A stretch of DNA of 60,449 nt from contig JAFYAT010000145.1 of NCBI GenBank assembly GCA_017540585.1, positions 1 through 60,449 of the forward strand, in the 5' to 3' direction. Below the pieces are notes generated by a model. That model was not told the DNA's origin. It saw only the letters and a program-made list of their open reading frames with translations, and did not search any database. This DNA is from Bacteroidaceae bacterium. GTDB taxonomy: Bacteria; Bacteroidota; Bacteroidia; Bacteroidales; Bacteroidaceae. Each line of letters starts with the position of its first letter. The first letter of the stretch is position 1. Position numbers and translations under genes: made by a program. Shown piece by piece: positions 44,242 to 52,420 of this stretch.

Positions 44242-44817
44242 ATGAACGTACTTAATCGATTAATAATTTTACTTCTGATTTTCTTGGCTGGAAGTACTCT
44301 TAGCCTTAATGCGAAAAAAGTTAAGGCTGACAGTCCCATCTTGGTTGTAAAGAAAATCCTAAAAAGTAGTAAGAAAAATTCATCATTATACAGGATTGGT
44401 GAGAACATTGATTTGAATGTTATGTCAACTGGTCTTTGGAATGAAGCTGAGAATGATACATTATTCATGTTCATTAATTCTGATTGGTGTGATTTTGTGT
44501 CGATACATACAAAAGATATTTTTTTCGAATTTCATGATTGGCATGAGAAGGGAATAAGAACATGCGTTTCTTCATATAAATTCAAAATTGATTATTCTTT
44601 TGAAAAGATTAAAACGTGGGATAAAAAAATGTTTGAGTCTTGGAAGGAATATCCAAAAGGCTCTTATGATGTTGCCTTAATAACTGCTTATAGGATAATA
44701 CGTAAGAGTCAAAATAAGTATGAGTATTCTTGTTATACATATTATGACCATACTTCCATTGCAGATATAATAAATTCAGGACCAATAATAAGAATTAAAG
44801 ATTACTATTATAAATAA
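44242..44817 (+). CDS. Exported hypothetical protein
   Basis: A 191-residue protein with a clear signal peptide (LIILLLIFLAGSTLSLNA) followed by a basic, Lys-rich segment and a beta-rich domain with many Trp, Tyr and Phe. I do not recognise the family. Composition is more AT-rich than its neighbours. It lies after the alpha-2-macroglobulin gene but 175 nt away, separated by repeats, and ends at a strong hairpin (44828-44880). It is likely periplasmic or surface; nothing indicates activity. Confidence 0.6.
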   Translation: MNVLNRLIILLLIFLAGSTLSLNAKKVKADSPILVVKKILKSSKKNSSLYRIGENIDLNVMSTGLWNEAENDTLFMFINSDWCDFVSIHTKDIFFEFHDWHEKGIRTCVSSYKFKIDYSFEKIKTWDKKMFESWKEYPKGSYDVALITAYRIIRKSQNKYEYSCYTYYDHTSIADIINSGPIIRIKDYYYK

Positions 44818-44827
44818 ACTTAGTCAG

Positions 44828-44880
44828 ACAGCCACTTTTCGTCTCGTAACTATGATGTTTACGAGTCGTAAAGTGGCTGT
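44828..44880 (+). terminator. Long two-part terminator hairpin
   Basis: The outer stem ACAGCCACTTT/AAAGTGGCTGT (11 bp) encloses an inner stem CTCGTAA/TTACGAG. A short T-containing tail follows. It ends the 44242 gene. Confidence 0.75.
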
Positions 44881-44915
44881 TTGTTATGTGTAAACGGCAT
44901 ACTTGTGAATGCTGA

Positions 44916-45179
44916 AAGCGGCTACTCGGGATGGTTGCTGCGGCTGGCAAATTGCGTCAATGCTTCTATTAGACTTCGTAGAAGCTTCTGTTGGGTCTCG
45001 TAGAAGCTTTTATCATTTCCCGTAGAAGCTTTTGGCGATTTCCATAGAAGCGGTTGCCGAATCGGTTAAAAGCTTTCATCATGTATTACCAAAGCTTTGG
45101 TCGAGGCAATCTAAAGCTTTGGTGAATTCTTTCTAAAGCTTTGGAGGAACTGAACGAAAGCTTTGGCGCTTTGGGGGAA
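44916..45179. repeat. 22-bp-phased AAGCTT array with variable spacers
   Basis: AAGCTT stands at 44982, 45004, 45026, 45070, 45092, 45114, 45136 and 45158, with AAGCGG at 45048 and 44916, ATGCTT at 44960 and CTGCGG at 44938. Every one is on an exact 22-bp grid. Spacers are 16 nt and differ, but two sub-families exist: units ending CGTAG or CATAG on the left (44960-45047) and units with AAAGCTTTGG on the right (45092-45179). The period is not a multiple of three, so it is not coding. No CRISPR repeat length or cas genes are present. The array ends 140 bp before tRNA-Val. Confidence 0.9.
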
Positions 45180-45319
45180 ACGTGATGGAGTAGTGGGAAT
45201 ATTGGGAGTACTCGTGCGGGGGGACGCAGGGATTCTGATAAAATAATGCGTAAAACATTTGGAGGTTTGTTGGTAAGTCATTACCTTTGCATCGTATTTG
45301 AGAAGAGGTGGCGTTCTTC

Positions 45320-45394
45320 GGGCGTTTAGCTCAGCTGGTTCAGAGCATCTGCCTTACAAGCAGAGGGTCGGCGGTTCGAATCCGTCAACGCCCA
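45320..45394 (+). tRNA. tRNA-Val (anticodon TAC)
   Basis: A complete cloverleaf: acceptor GGGCGTT/AACGCCC, D arm GCTC...GAGC, anticodon stem TCTGC/GCAGA with loop CTTACAA (anticodon TAC, reading valine GUA codons), and T arm GGCGG-TTCGAAT-CCGTC. The discriminator base is A at 45394 and CCA is not encoded. The gene stands alone. Its 3' end is repeated twice downstream (45434 and 45489). Confidence 0.95.
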
Positions 45395-45510
45395 CTAATA
45401 AACGGTGACGGTTCGTCGCATGACAATAAAGACAATCCGTCAACGCCCACTAATAAACGGTGACGGTTCGGCGCATGATAATAAAGACAATCCGTCATCG
45501 CCAACTGAAA
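45379..45510 (+). repeat. Tandem 55-bp duplication of the tRNA-Val 3' end
   Basis: A 55-bp unit starts at 45379 inside the tRNA T arm (AATCCGTCAACGCCCACTAA), recurs at 45434 with few changes, and a third partial copy starts at 45489 (AATCCGTCATCGCC). The tRNA 3' half is thus copied twice, as left by serial integration and excision at a tRNA attachment site or by slippage. No integrase is adjacent. Confidence 0.85.
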
Positions 45511-45531
45511 AGTAATAAAATACTAACTATC

Positions 45532-46455
45532 GTGAAAAGATTTCTATCAACCGTATTATTTCTTTCCTCATTTTGTCTTGCTAAGGCAAATGTTACAGAT
45601 GATGTTGTTTCTGTAAAAGATACAACATTTTATGAGGGAACAGAGTTACCATCGCAGATTCTTAAAACCCATGCAGAAGGATTGCGTGAATTCAGCAAGC
45701 ATCTTATTGATATAAGCAAGGACGACCAGTCTTATTGGGAAAGAGATTTTGTTGACAGCATTCTGAATGTTGTGGATTATTCGGGAAACGATTTTAGCGC
45801 GAATATTGCCAAGATACATGAAGCATATACTCATGCTTTCTTTGGTGCATCTTATTTGCCTGCAATATCAAAGATGATAGAAAATCCTGAGGAATTCAAA
45901 GCCAATGGTTCTATGGATAGGATGATAAAAGCAAGTTCATACGTCCATAGTGTGGATAGCGGTACGGTAAGTGCTACCGTGGCATTTAACTGGATATACA
46001 AGAGCCTCTACATGATGGATTATTTCAATGAGTTTGTTTTTAGAGCTGACAGTTCTGATGTGTCAAGGCAATTATATAATGAAATGGCGGATATGTACGC
46101 ATATTATAATAAGACTTCTAATATGGAAGATGAAGCGGAGAGCGAAGGCGTATTCTCGGTTTACTATATGCGTGCTCAAAGTGATATGTTTGTGACAATA
46201 TCTGCGATACCGATAGCTTATTATAAATTTGCTCATCCTAATGAAGTGGTGAACGGGAACAATATTCCGAAAGATATGTTGAAGATTTTCCAATATGGAA
46301 CGGACATGGATAATCTTGTTGATGGATTATTTACAGAGAAATACGATTGTTATTCTGTAACATATTTTAATAATCTTTTGAAATCTGCCACGATTATTAA
46401 GGATATGCTCCTTATGACATCTGATTATCTTGATATAATCAACAAGGCGAGATAA
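45532..46455 (+). CDS. Exported hypothetical protein
   Basis: A 307-residue protein when started at GTG 45532, which gives a clean signal peptide (MKRFLSTVLFLSSFCLAKA after Met initiation). An ATG at 45460 is in frame but would translate the tRNA-derived repeat and bury the signal, so it is rejected. The mature protein is helical and acidic (SQILKTHAEGLREFSKHLID, VDYSGNDFSANIAKIHEAYT). I do not recognise the family. It faces the TPR gene and shares a bidirectional terminator with it. Confidence 0.6.
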   Translation: MKRFLSTVLFLSSFCLAKANVTDDVVSVKDTTFYEGTELPSQILKTHAEGLREFSKHLIDISKDDQSYWERDFVDSILNVVDYSGNDFSANIAKIHEAYTHAFFGASYLPAISKMIENPEEFKANGSMDRMIKASSYVHSVDSGTVSATVAFNWIYKSLYMMDYFNEFVFRADSSDVSRQLYNEMADMYAYYNKTSNMEDEAESEGVFSVYYMRAQSDMFVTISAIPIAYYKFAHPNEVVNGNNIPKDMLKIFQYGTDMDNLVDGLFTEKYDCYSVTYFNNLLKSATIIKDMLLMTSDYLDIINKAR

Positions 46456-46514
46456 ACAATGAGGACACAAAGGTGTCAGAGATTGGTCTCTGTATCCTTT
46501 GTGTCCTCATTGTT
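46455..46514. terminator. Bidirectional terminator overlapping TPR gene 3' end
   Basis: AACAATGAGGACACAAAGG (46455-46473) and its perfect complement (46496-46514) make a 19-bp stem, with an inner CAGAGA/TCTCTG stem. The right arm is also the last codons of the leftward TPR gene (stop at 46476). Confidence 0.82.
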
Positions 46515-48041
46515 TTGTCCTTCGTGTGAGTCGATTATTGACTTGACCTTTGACATAAGGTAATCAAAGAAATGCTCTGGTGATATGTTAGACGGTATCT
46601 GGTCAGCAAAAAGGTTGCCAACCATGTCTGGGCATACCTCACATGCTTCGTGGAGGGATGTGAGGAACTCTTCGAGCAGCTTCTTCTTATAATATATGAG
46701 CGAACGGTATGCAGGAATGACACTCTTGCGGTATTCGTCATCTTGATACTGTGCGTCGTATGACTCTGCCTCGTCAAGGTATATGAGTGCCTTGTCAAGT
46801 GAGTTGGTGAAGAGTAGGCGAATGGCTGCACCCAATGTGGCGTCAATCTTGTCTTCTGCAATCTCTATGCACTCTCGTATATATACGTCTGCAAGTTCGG
46901 GGTCTCTGTCATTGTGTGCAAGGATGATGCCTTTTTCTATAAGGTAGTGTGGATCGTCTGGAATGATTTCAAGTACCTTGTCGATGGCAACGAGTGCCTC
47001 ATCATCATGCTCGCACATCAGGTATATGTCCGCTATCTCGCAGAAGAGCTCAGTGTAGAAGTCGGGTATGGTGTCCCTGAACTGCTGGGCATATTCTTCC
47101 GCATTTTTCAGTTGCTGGTATCCTTCCTCTATCCTGTCGTTGAGGATAAGGCATTTGCTGTAAAGGAGGCTCTGTGAGTTGTCGCAAATCTCGTTTGACA
47201 CTTCCTCTATCAGTCTCAGTGCTTCTTCGTGATTGCCACGTACAAAGTGGTTGTGTGCAAGTACAGCTTTGGCTTCCCAGTCGCGCGAATCGATAGCAAG
47301 TGCGAAGTTGCATGATTCTATTGACTCTTCTATTTTGCCGAGTGCATTCTGTGCTGTGGCAAGGATGGTGTAACCCATGTTGTTGTAAGGGTCGGTTTCG
47401 AGTATCTTGAGATACACTTTCTCTACCATGTCGAACATTCGTTCGTCACGTACAATTTCCGAAAGTACTGTGTCGGCATTGCATGAGCCAATGGATGGGA
47501 AAGTAACAAGATATTCCTCTACCCATCGCTTTACGGTCTCTTCGTCATACTGGCGGTTCGTAGGCAGTTCGATGAATGAGGTAATGACGTGTATGTATGA
47601 GTCGCGAATGTATTCGTCGCTCTTCTCACCATTCTTTTTCTCCTCCTCCTTCTGCAGTTCAATCCATTCTCTGAAGAGTTCTTCGGCTGTGTCTGCATCT
47701 CCGTCAAGTGCATATATGAGCTGTGCACGCTGGTAGAACACATCGAGGTTGGAGCGTTTCTCCGGGATGTTGTTGAGGATGTCCCTTGCTTCCTGATAGC
47801 GATGAAAGAAGATGAGCAACCCGCTCTTGACGGATTGCATAAGCACGCTATCGGGGTGAGTGTCCACACCTTCGTTTGCACACTCCATTGCCTGCATAGC
47901 CTTGCCTTTATTCATGTAGTAGTCAGAGATGTCCGCATAGTCGTCTTCGTCGAGGTAGCATGGATAACCCTGTTGCTTTGCTTCCTCGTAGTTGTTCAAC
48001 AACTCCTTGAATTCGTCTGACTCGAAATAATCATCTTTCAT
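46476..48041 (-). CDS. Tetratricopeptide repeat protein
   Basis: A 521-residue acidic cytosolic protein built of TPR helix pairs, about ten in all. Examples are YTILATAQNALGKIEESIES (residues 219-238) and IADIYLMCEHDDEALVAIDK. There is no signal peptide, so it is probably a scaffold or adaptor. Partner unknown. A second, deleted copy of the gene survives as a C-terminal scrap at 38231-38323. The 3' end overlaps a bidirectional terminator. Confidence 0.82.
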   Translation of the reverse strand: MKDDYFESDEFKELLNNYEEAKQQGYPCYLDEDDYADISDYYMNKGKAMQAMECANEGVDTHPDSVLMQSVKSGLLIFFHRYQEARDILNNIPEKRSNLDVFYQRAQLIYALDGDADTAEELFREWIELQKEEEKKNGEKSDEYIRDSYIHVITSFIELPTNRQYDEETVKRWVEEYLVTFPSIGSCNADTVLSEIVRDERMFDMVEKVYLKILETDPYNNMGYTILATAQNALGKIEESIESCNFALAIDSRDWEAKAVLAHNHFVRGNHEEALRLIEEVSNEICDNSQSLLYSKCLILNDRIEEGYQQLKNAEEYAQQFRDTIPDFYTELFCEIADIYLMCEHDDEALVAIDKVLEIIPDDPHYLIEKGIILAHNDRDPELADVYIRECIEIAEDKIDATLGAAIRLLFTNSLDKALIYLDEAESYDAQYQDDEYRKSVIPAYRSLIYYKKKLLEEFLTSLHEACEVCPDMVGNLFADQIPSNISPEHFFDYLMSKVKSIIDSHEGQNNEDTKDTETNL

Positions 48042-48124
48042 TCTTCTATCACTATGGTTTATTGTTGTGAGGAGTTAAGAATAATGGTTCTACAAGAATT
48101 CTTGTGGACAATGATTTTTTTCTA

Positions 48125-48380
48125 ACCACGAACCTTTAGCTCGGCGTAGCCAATTACACGAATGGACACGAACTTTCAAGTCCTCTTGGTAATTTAATTA
48201 CACTAAGACAACTCGTGTTGTCTGCGAATATCACGAATGCTGTCCAGTGGATTAATGGAGTAAAATGATTCGTGTTATTCGTAATTGCACGAGCAATTCT
48301 TCGTGTAATGAAAACATCCATGAACTACAACTTTAGTGTAAATTAGTGTAATTGGCTACGCCGAGCTAAAGGTTCGTGGT
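48125..48380. mobile_element. 256-bp element with 35-bp perfect terminal inverted repeats
   Basis: The left arm 48125-48159 (beginning ACCACGAACCTTTAGCTCGG) and the right arm 48346-48380 are exact reverse complements over 35 bp. The interior is non-coding and full of CACGAAT / ATTCGTG words that pair further. A single related arm, CTACGTCGAGCTAAAGGTTC, lies at 52249-52268. It may be a MITE or a large REP-type hairpin between the TPR gene and the glnS 3' end. The flanks 48042-48124 and 48381-48500 hold nothing else apart from a CTTCTTAAC hairpin near 48430-48490. Confidence 0.85.
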
Positions 48381-48500
48381 AAAAAAATACCCACACAAAA
48401 TCTTGTCGAACAAAAACAATGAAATTAAGAAGTTAAGACGATTCTTAATCAGGATTCGTCATAACTTCTTAACTTCTCACGTCTTAACTTCTCGTAGCAG

Positions 48501-50261
48501 TTACTTGTTTATCTTAGCCCAAGTGTCCTTGAGTCCTACGGTACGGTTGAAGACAAGGTGCTCTGGTGTAGAGTCTGTATCTACATTATAGTAACCGATA
48601 CGCTGGAACTGCAGATAGTCGAGTGGCTTTGCATTCTTGAGCCACTTCTCCACGTAAGCCTTCTTAATTTCAAGGCTTGCAGGATTGAGGAACTTACGCA
48701 TGTCATCAATGTCGATACGCTCCTTGCCCTGCTCCTTGCTGTAGTTGGCAACCTCGTCACGTGGGTTCTCCACCATCCATAGACGGTCGTAGTTGCGTAC
48801 CTCAGCCTCAAGGCAATGCTTGCAACTTACCCAGTGAATAGTCTTACCCTTTATCTTCATGTCTGCATTTGCCTCACCAGTCTTTGTCTCTGGTATTACC
48901 TCAGCATATACCTCGATGATGTTGCCATCGGCATCCTTCTTGCAGCAGTTCTCCTCAGGACAACGTACGATGTATGAATTCTTGAGACGTACCTCCTTAC
49001 CAGGGCCGAGACGGAAGAACTTCTTAGGAGCATCCTCCATGAAGTCGTCACGCTCAATCCAAAGCTCACGGCTGAACTCGATAGTGTGAGTACCGTCCTC
49101 TGGGTTCTCTGGGTTGTTGACAGCCTCGTATTCCTCGACTGCGTCCTCTGGGATATTGGTGAGCACGAGTTTTATTGGGTCAAGTACGGCACTTACACGC
49201 TGTGCACGCTTGTTGAGGTCGTCACGCACGGCACTCTCAAAGAGTGACATCTGGTTGAGTGCATCAAACTTAGTGTAACCAATCTTGTCTATGAAGTTGA
49301 TGATTGACTCAGGACTATAACCACGACGACGGAAACCGCTGATAGTAGGCATACGTGGGTCGTCCCATCCATTTACGACACCTTCCTTCACAAGGATGAG
49401 AAGGTTACGCTTTGAGAGCAGGATGTGTGTAAGGTTGAGTTTGTTGAACTCTGTCTGACGAGGACGGTTGTCGTCAAGTGGCTTGTCGTCACCAGCAACC
49501 TCCTTTGCCCAGTCAACGAACAAGTCGTAGAGTGGACGGTGGCTCACGAACTCAAGTGTACACCATGAATGAGTAACGCCCTCCCAGTAGTCACACTGAC
49601 CATGAGTGTAGTCATACATAGGGTATGCGTTCCACTTGTTGCCTGTACGCCAGTGAGGCATATTGAGCACGCGGTACATGATAGGGTCACGGAAGTGCAT
49701 GTTGTCGCTTGCCATGTCTATCTTTGCACGGAGTACCATCTTGCCTGGTTCCATGTTACCTGAGTTCATCTCCTCAAAGAGACGAAGACTCTCCTCAACA
49801 GGGCGGTTGCGATAAGGAGACTCTATACCTGGCTGTGTAGGTGTTCCCTTCTGCTTGGCAATCTCCTCTGCTGTCTGCTCGTCAACGTATGCCTTGCCAC
49901 GCTTGATGAGTTCTACGGCAAGGTCCCAGAGCTTCTGGAAATAGTCGGAAGCATAGTATATGTTGCCCCACTTGAATCCGAGCCACTCAATATCACGCTT
50001 GATGGCATTGACGTATTCAATATCCTCCTTCTGAGGGTTGGTGTCATCAAGACGAAGGTTGCAGACACCATTATATTTCTTTGCCAATCCGAAGTCGATA
50101 GCGATGGCCTTGGCATGTCCAATGTGCAGATAGCCGTTTGGCTCAGGTGGAAAACGTGTCTGTACTCTTCCACCATTCTTTCCTTCTGCCAAGTCACTCT
50201 TCAGTATCTCTTCTACGAAGCTTACTGACTCCTTTACCTCTTCTGGCTTTTCAATATCCAT
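48501..50261 (-). CDS. glnS: Glutaminyl-tRNA synthetase
   Basis: A 586-residue class I synthetase. The HIGH motif is in PPEPNGYLHIGHAKAIAIDF (residues 38-57) and the KMSKS-equivalent is HILLSKRNLLILV. The GlnRS-specific VEYINAIKRDIEWLGF-like insertion (here DIEYVNAIKRDIEWLGF) and the C-terminal beta-barrel anticodon-binding domain are present. It charges tRNA-Gln. The -7 box lies at 50294-50301. It is monocistronic, and the 1 kb upstream of it has no protein gene. Confidence 0.96.
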   Translation of the reverse strand: MDIEKPEEVKESVSFVEEILKSDLAEGKNGGRVQTRFPPEPNGYLHIGHAKAIAIDFGLAKKYNGVCNLRLDDTNPQKEDIEYVNAIKRDIEWLGFKWGNIYYASDYFQKLWDLAVELIKRGKAYVDEQTAEEIAKQKGTPTQPGIESPYRNRPVEESLRLFEEMNSGNMEPGKMVLRAKIDMASDNMHFRDPIMYRVLNMPHWRTGNKWNAYPMYDYTHGQCDYWEGVTHSWCTLEFVSHRPLYDLFVDWAKEVAGDDKPLDDNRPRQTEFNKLNLTHILLSKRNLLILVKEGVVNGWDDPRMPTISGFRRRGYSPESIINFIDKIGYTKFDALNQMSLFESAVRDDLNKRAQRVSAVLDPIKLVLTNIPEDAVEEYEAVNNPENPEDGTHTIEFSRELWIERDDFMEDAPKKFFRLGPGKEVRLKNSYIVRCPEENCCKKDADGNIIEVYAEVIPETKTGEANADMKIKGKTIHWVSCKHCLEAEVRNYDRLWMVENPRDEVANYSKEQGKERIDIDDMRKFLNPASLEIKKAYVEKWLKNAKPLDYLQFQRIGYYNVDTDSTPEHLVFNRTVGLKDTWAKINK

Positions 50262-50293
50262 AATCTTTTCTTTGTTTTATTGTTAATTTTGTG

Positions 50294-50301
50294 CAAAGAT
50301 A
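50294..50301 (-). promoter_or_regulatory. -7 box for glnS
   Basis: On the minus strand TATCTTTG matches TAnnTTTG 32 nt upstream of the glnS start. Confidence 0.55.
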
Positions 50302-50550
50302 GTTAATTTATGCGAGATGCTATAATAATATGAGAAAAAACAGTAAAGAATAGGACTCAACTTCCGCAAGGTTCATTTGAGAGGTTATCAGGTCCGTATA
50401 TTGGAGTGAAAACTCAAAAACTTAACAATGTTTGCACATGCAAGCATTGAAACTGTACTTGTCTGGTTTTCTAATTATCATATTTTATATTCAATTGTGA
50501 ATAAAACGATTTGATATTTGTTGATTGGGTGAAATATACCTCATTTTAAT
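50302..50550. other. Gene-free region with dispersed repeats
   Basis: It holds an inverted copy of the GTTATCAGG / AACTTGCGGAAGTT repeat near 50354-50395 and an AACTCAAAAACTT word at 50410. No gene is seen. Confidence 0.5.
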
Positions 50551-50581
50551 TTTGTAAAATAAAGGAATAGTCATAAATTTG
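50551..50581 (+). promoter_or_regulatory. Promoter without a downstream ORF
   Basis: TTTG at 50551-50554 and TAAATTTG at 50574-50581, spacing 19 bp, is among the best promoters in the window. The first downstream ATG leads to a three-codon frame, so the product is probably a non-coding RNA. Confidence 0.6.
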
Positions 50582-50587
50582 CATCCG

Positions 50588-50875
50588 TAAAGATTATACT
50601 TTAGGGAATACTAACCAAGTCGGGATACAGAAAGTAAAATTAACGGGGAACAAGAAAAAGTTATCTACAACATTGTTTATTCGTATTTGTACGATTCTGT
50701 ATTATTTGGGTAATCTTGATTATCTGAATAGTTTCCTTTTTGTATATATTTACACAATACAGTTGATTGTTTTTCATGCATAAATAAAAAATTCACCTAG
50801 TAGCGCAAGACGCTACAATTAATCGTTATCTAAACAGAGTAGGCCTGGCAGTGATGCTCGGCCTTCTCACTTTTT
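50588..50875 (+). ncRNA. Candidate non-coding RNA, about 290 nt
   Basis: It runs from the start predicted by the promoter at 50551-50581 to a hairpin-plus-T terminator. The 3' part has GTAGCG/CGCTAC around CAAGA (50801-50817) and GAGTAGGCC/GGCCTTCTC (50837-50868, one mismatch) followed by ACTTTTT. No ORF longer than a few codons was seen. I do not recognise a known family. The terminator loop is complementary to the loop of a second hairpin downstream (50909-50936). Confidence 0.45.
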
Positions 50876-50908
50876 AAAGGGTATATGTGTGTCTTGTAGG
50901 GACAAAAA

Positions 50909-50936
50909 AAGAGTCGAGCATCACTGCCAGACTCTT
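50909..50936. terminator. Second hairpin with loop complementary to the ncRNA terminator loop
   Basis: AAGAGTC/GACTCTT close a 14-nt loop, GAGCATCACTGCCA (50916-50929), the exact reverse complement of the loop at 50846-50859. Including closing bases, 16 nt match (50845-50860 and 50915-50930). It could be a terminator for leftward or rightward transcripts. Confidence 0.6.
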
Positions 50937-50995
50937 GTCGTTTTGTGTTAAACCAAAATCTAATCTTTTTTCAACGGATATTTACATTAAATAAC

Positions 50996-51188
50996 TAACT
51001 TAATTTTCGGAAGTAATTCTCTTGTAGTAAAGAGGAGTAAAGAGAAGTTAAATGGAGTAAAGAGATATTACCCTGTCAGTACAATATGTAGAACAGATAT
51101 CGTCCTTTTACTTCTTTTCAATCCTTTTAACTCCTTTTTTACTACCATTAATGAGCAAGTTAGAAACTTGCGGAACTTAAATGACTTA
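50996..51188 (+). repeat. Dispersed hairpin-forming repeat, copy 1
   Basis: About 190 bp that matches 52598-52762: TTCGGAAGTAATTCTCTTGT, then AGTAAAGAGGAGTAAAGAGA, CCCTGTCAGTACAATATG and ATTAATGAGCAAGTTA. The purine-rich left part and the CTTTTACTTC / CTCCTTTTTTACT right part can pair to form a long stem. Partial copies lie at 4775, 8983 and 35778. Confidence 0.8.
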
Positions 51189-51328
51189 ACTTTTACATGT
51201 GTGACAGATGTCTGCTTTTGTCATGTAAAGTGATGACTTATGTCGGTCTTCTCTTGTGTATGTGTAGTGCCGTATTCCATAATTTATTGTATGAAGGGTA
51301 TAGGTATATTGTGATGTGTTGTGTTGTA

Positions 51329-51742
51329 TTACTTGCAGCACTCTGGAATCTTGATAAGTTCAGGGTATTCGGCTGCATTGTAGCGTACCTGTTGTATGTT
51401 CTGTGAGAACGTCTTTGTGTATGTGTTGTATTTAGCATAGCTGAGTATTGTCTCTGTTGGAGTATAGACTACAGAGTATGCAGATACTGGTGTCCACTCG
51501 TCCTTGTTTGAGTCCCATGTTGAGATGACCTTGTTTACTACTTTTCCTTTGTCATTGAGTATGTAGTCAAACTTTAATGATGAGCCGTCCTCTGATGTCT
51601 GAACTACTGAGCGACAGTTACTCTTCTCTACCTTGACCACTTGTACAGAAGCATTGGTCTTAGTGTTCTTGTTTTCTGCATTTACGTTAGCAGTAACCAT
51701 GAATGTTGCTATTGCAGCAGCGATAATCTTAATCGTTTTCAT
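51329..51742 (-). CDS. DUF3836-like exported protein
   Basis: A 137-residue exported protein. The signal peptide is MKTIKIIAAAIATFMVTANVNA in two pieces (MKTIKIIAAAIATF, MVTANVNA). The mature part, SSLKFDYILNDKGKVVNKVI and SAYSVVYTPTETILSYAKYN, resembles the DUF3836 family of small secreted Bacteroides/Prevotella proteins. Function unknown. Start 51742 is chosen because the -7 box at 51782-51789 lies upstream of it and would overlap an alternative ATG at 51784. A small open frame at 51197-51406 on the other strand is a shadow. Confidence 0.65.
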   Translation of the reverse strand: MKTIKIIAAAIATFMVTANVNAENKNTKTNASVQVVKVEKSNCRSVVQTSEDGSSLKFDYILNDKGKVVNKVISTWDSNKDEWTPVSAYSVVYTPTETILSYAKYNTYTKTFSQNIQQVRYNAAEYPELIKIPECCK

Positions 51743-51781
51743 ATTATGTCTGTTTTTGAGTTTGTTTTTTTTTTGACACTG

Positions 51782-51789
51782 CAAAGATA
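51782..51789 (-). promoter_or_regulatory. -7 box for DUF3836-like gene
   Basis: On the minus strand TATCTTTG matches TAnnTTTG 39 nt upstream of the start at 51742. Confidence 0.55.
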
Positions 51790-52420
51790 TGGAGCTTTCT
51801 GCTATCTGCCTTGGATTTTCATGCAGGCAACATACGTTTGTAAAATTTTTTTACGTACTTGTGTAAAAAATCTTTACACAGTGTACTATTTGTGTGGGAC
51901 ACTATGCTTTTTTGTTATCAGTTATTGCCTCCTGACCCATTACTCATCTTTGTCTCATAAACCTTAAAAAACGTGTTTTTCGCATATTTATTCGCATGTT
52001 TTTTCGCATTATGCGAAAATCCGTATTATTCAGTATTACAATATATTACAACGTGCTTTTTGGTACTTTTTCGCATTTTCGCATGTTTTTGCAAATCCCA
52101 TGCTTTTTTCCGACCTGTACAGGTTGATTTTTTTAACACAGAGGTCACGGAGGGCACAGTTTTCTTTGAGAGACCTCCTCTGTGCCTGTGCTCTCTGGGT
52201 TTTTAGAAGCAATTAGCGAACAGAGTAAAATGTATTTTTTACTTTCGACTACGTCGAGCTAAAGGTTCACTATTCACTTTTCAACATTTGTGAGAGTTTC
52301 GAATTGTTCTACTTTTGTCTTGTTTGTGTACTTCATATTGTGACTAATCAAAAGATGTTGAAAACGTAGTTTGGGTGTGGTGTATATGTAATTATGTATG
52401 CTTTTTTTGCTCTGTTTTTC

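Noticed and set aside
44916-45179. CRISPR array
   Set aside because: The conserved core is only about 6-10 bp, the period is 22 bp, and no cas gene is nearby. CRISPR repeats are usually 23 bp or longer with spacers of similar length.
45460-45531. Upstream start for the exported protein after tRNA-Val
   Set aside because: It would translate the tRNA-derived tandem repeat and hide a clear signal peptide that begins at GTG 45532.
50588-50875. Known RNA such as 4.5S, 6S or tmRNA
   Set aside because: I could not match conserved loops or a tag reading frame of those RNAs, so it is left as an unassigned candidate.
51197-51406. 69-codon frame opposite the DUF3836-like gene
   Set aside because: It overlaps the real gene antisense and starts in repeat sequence.
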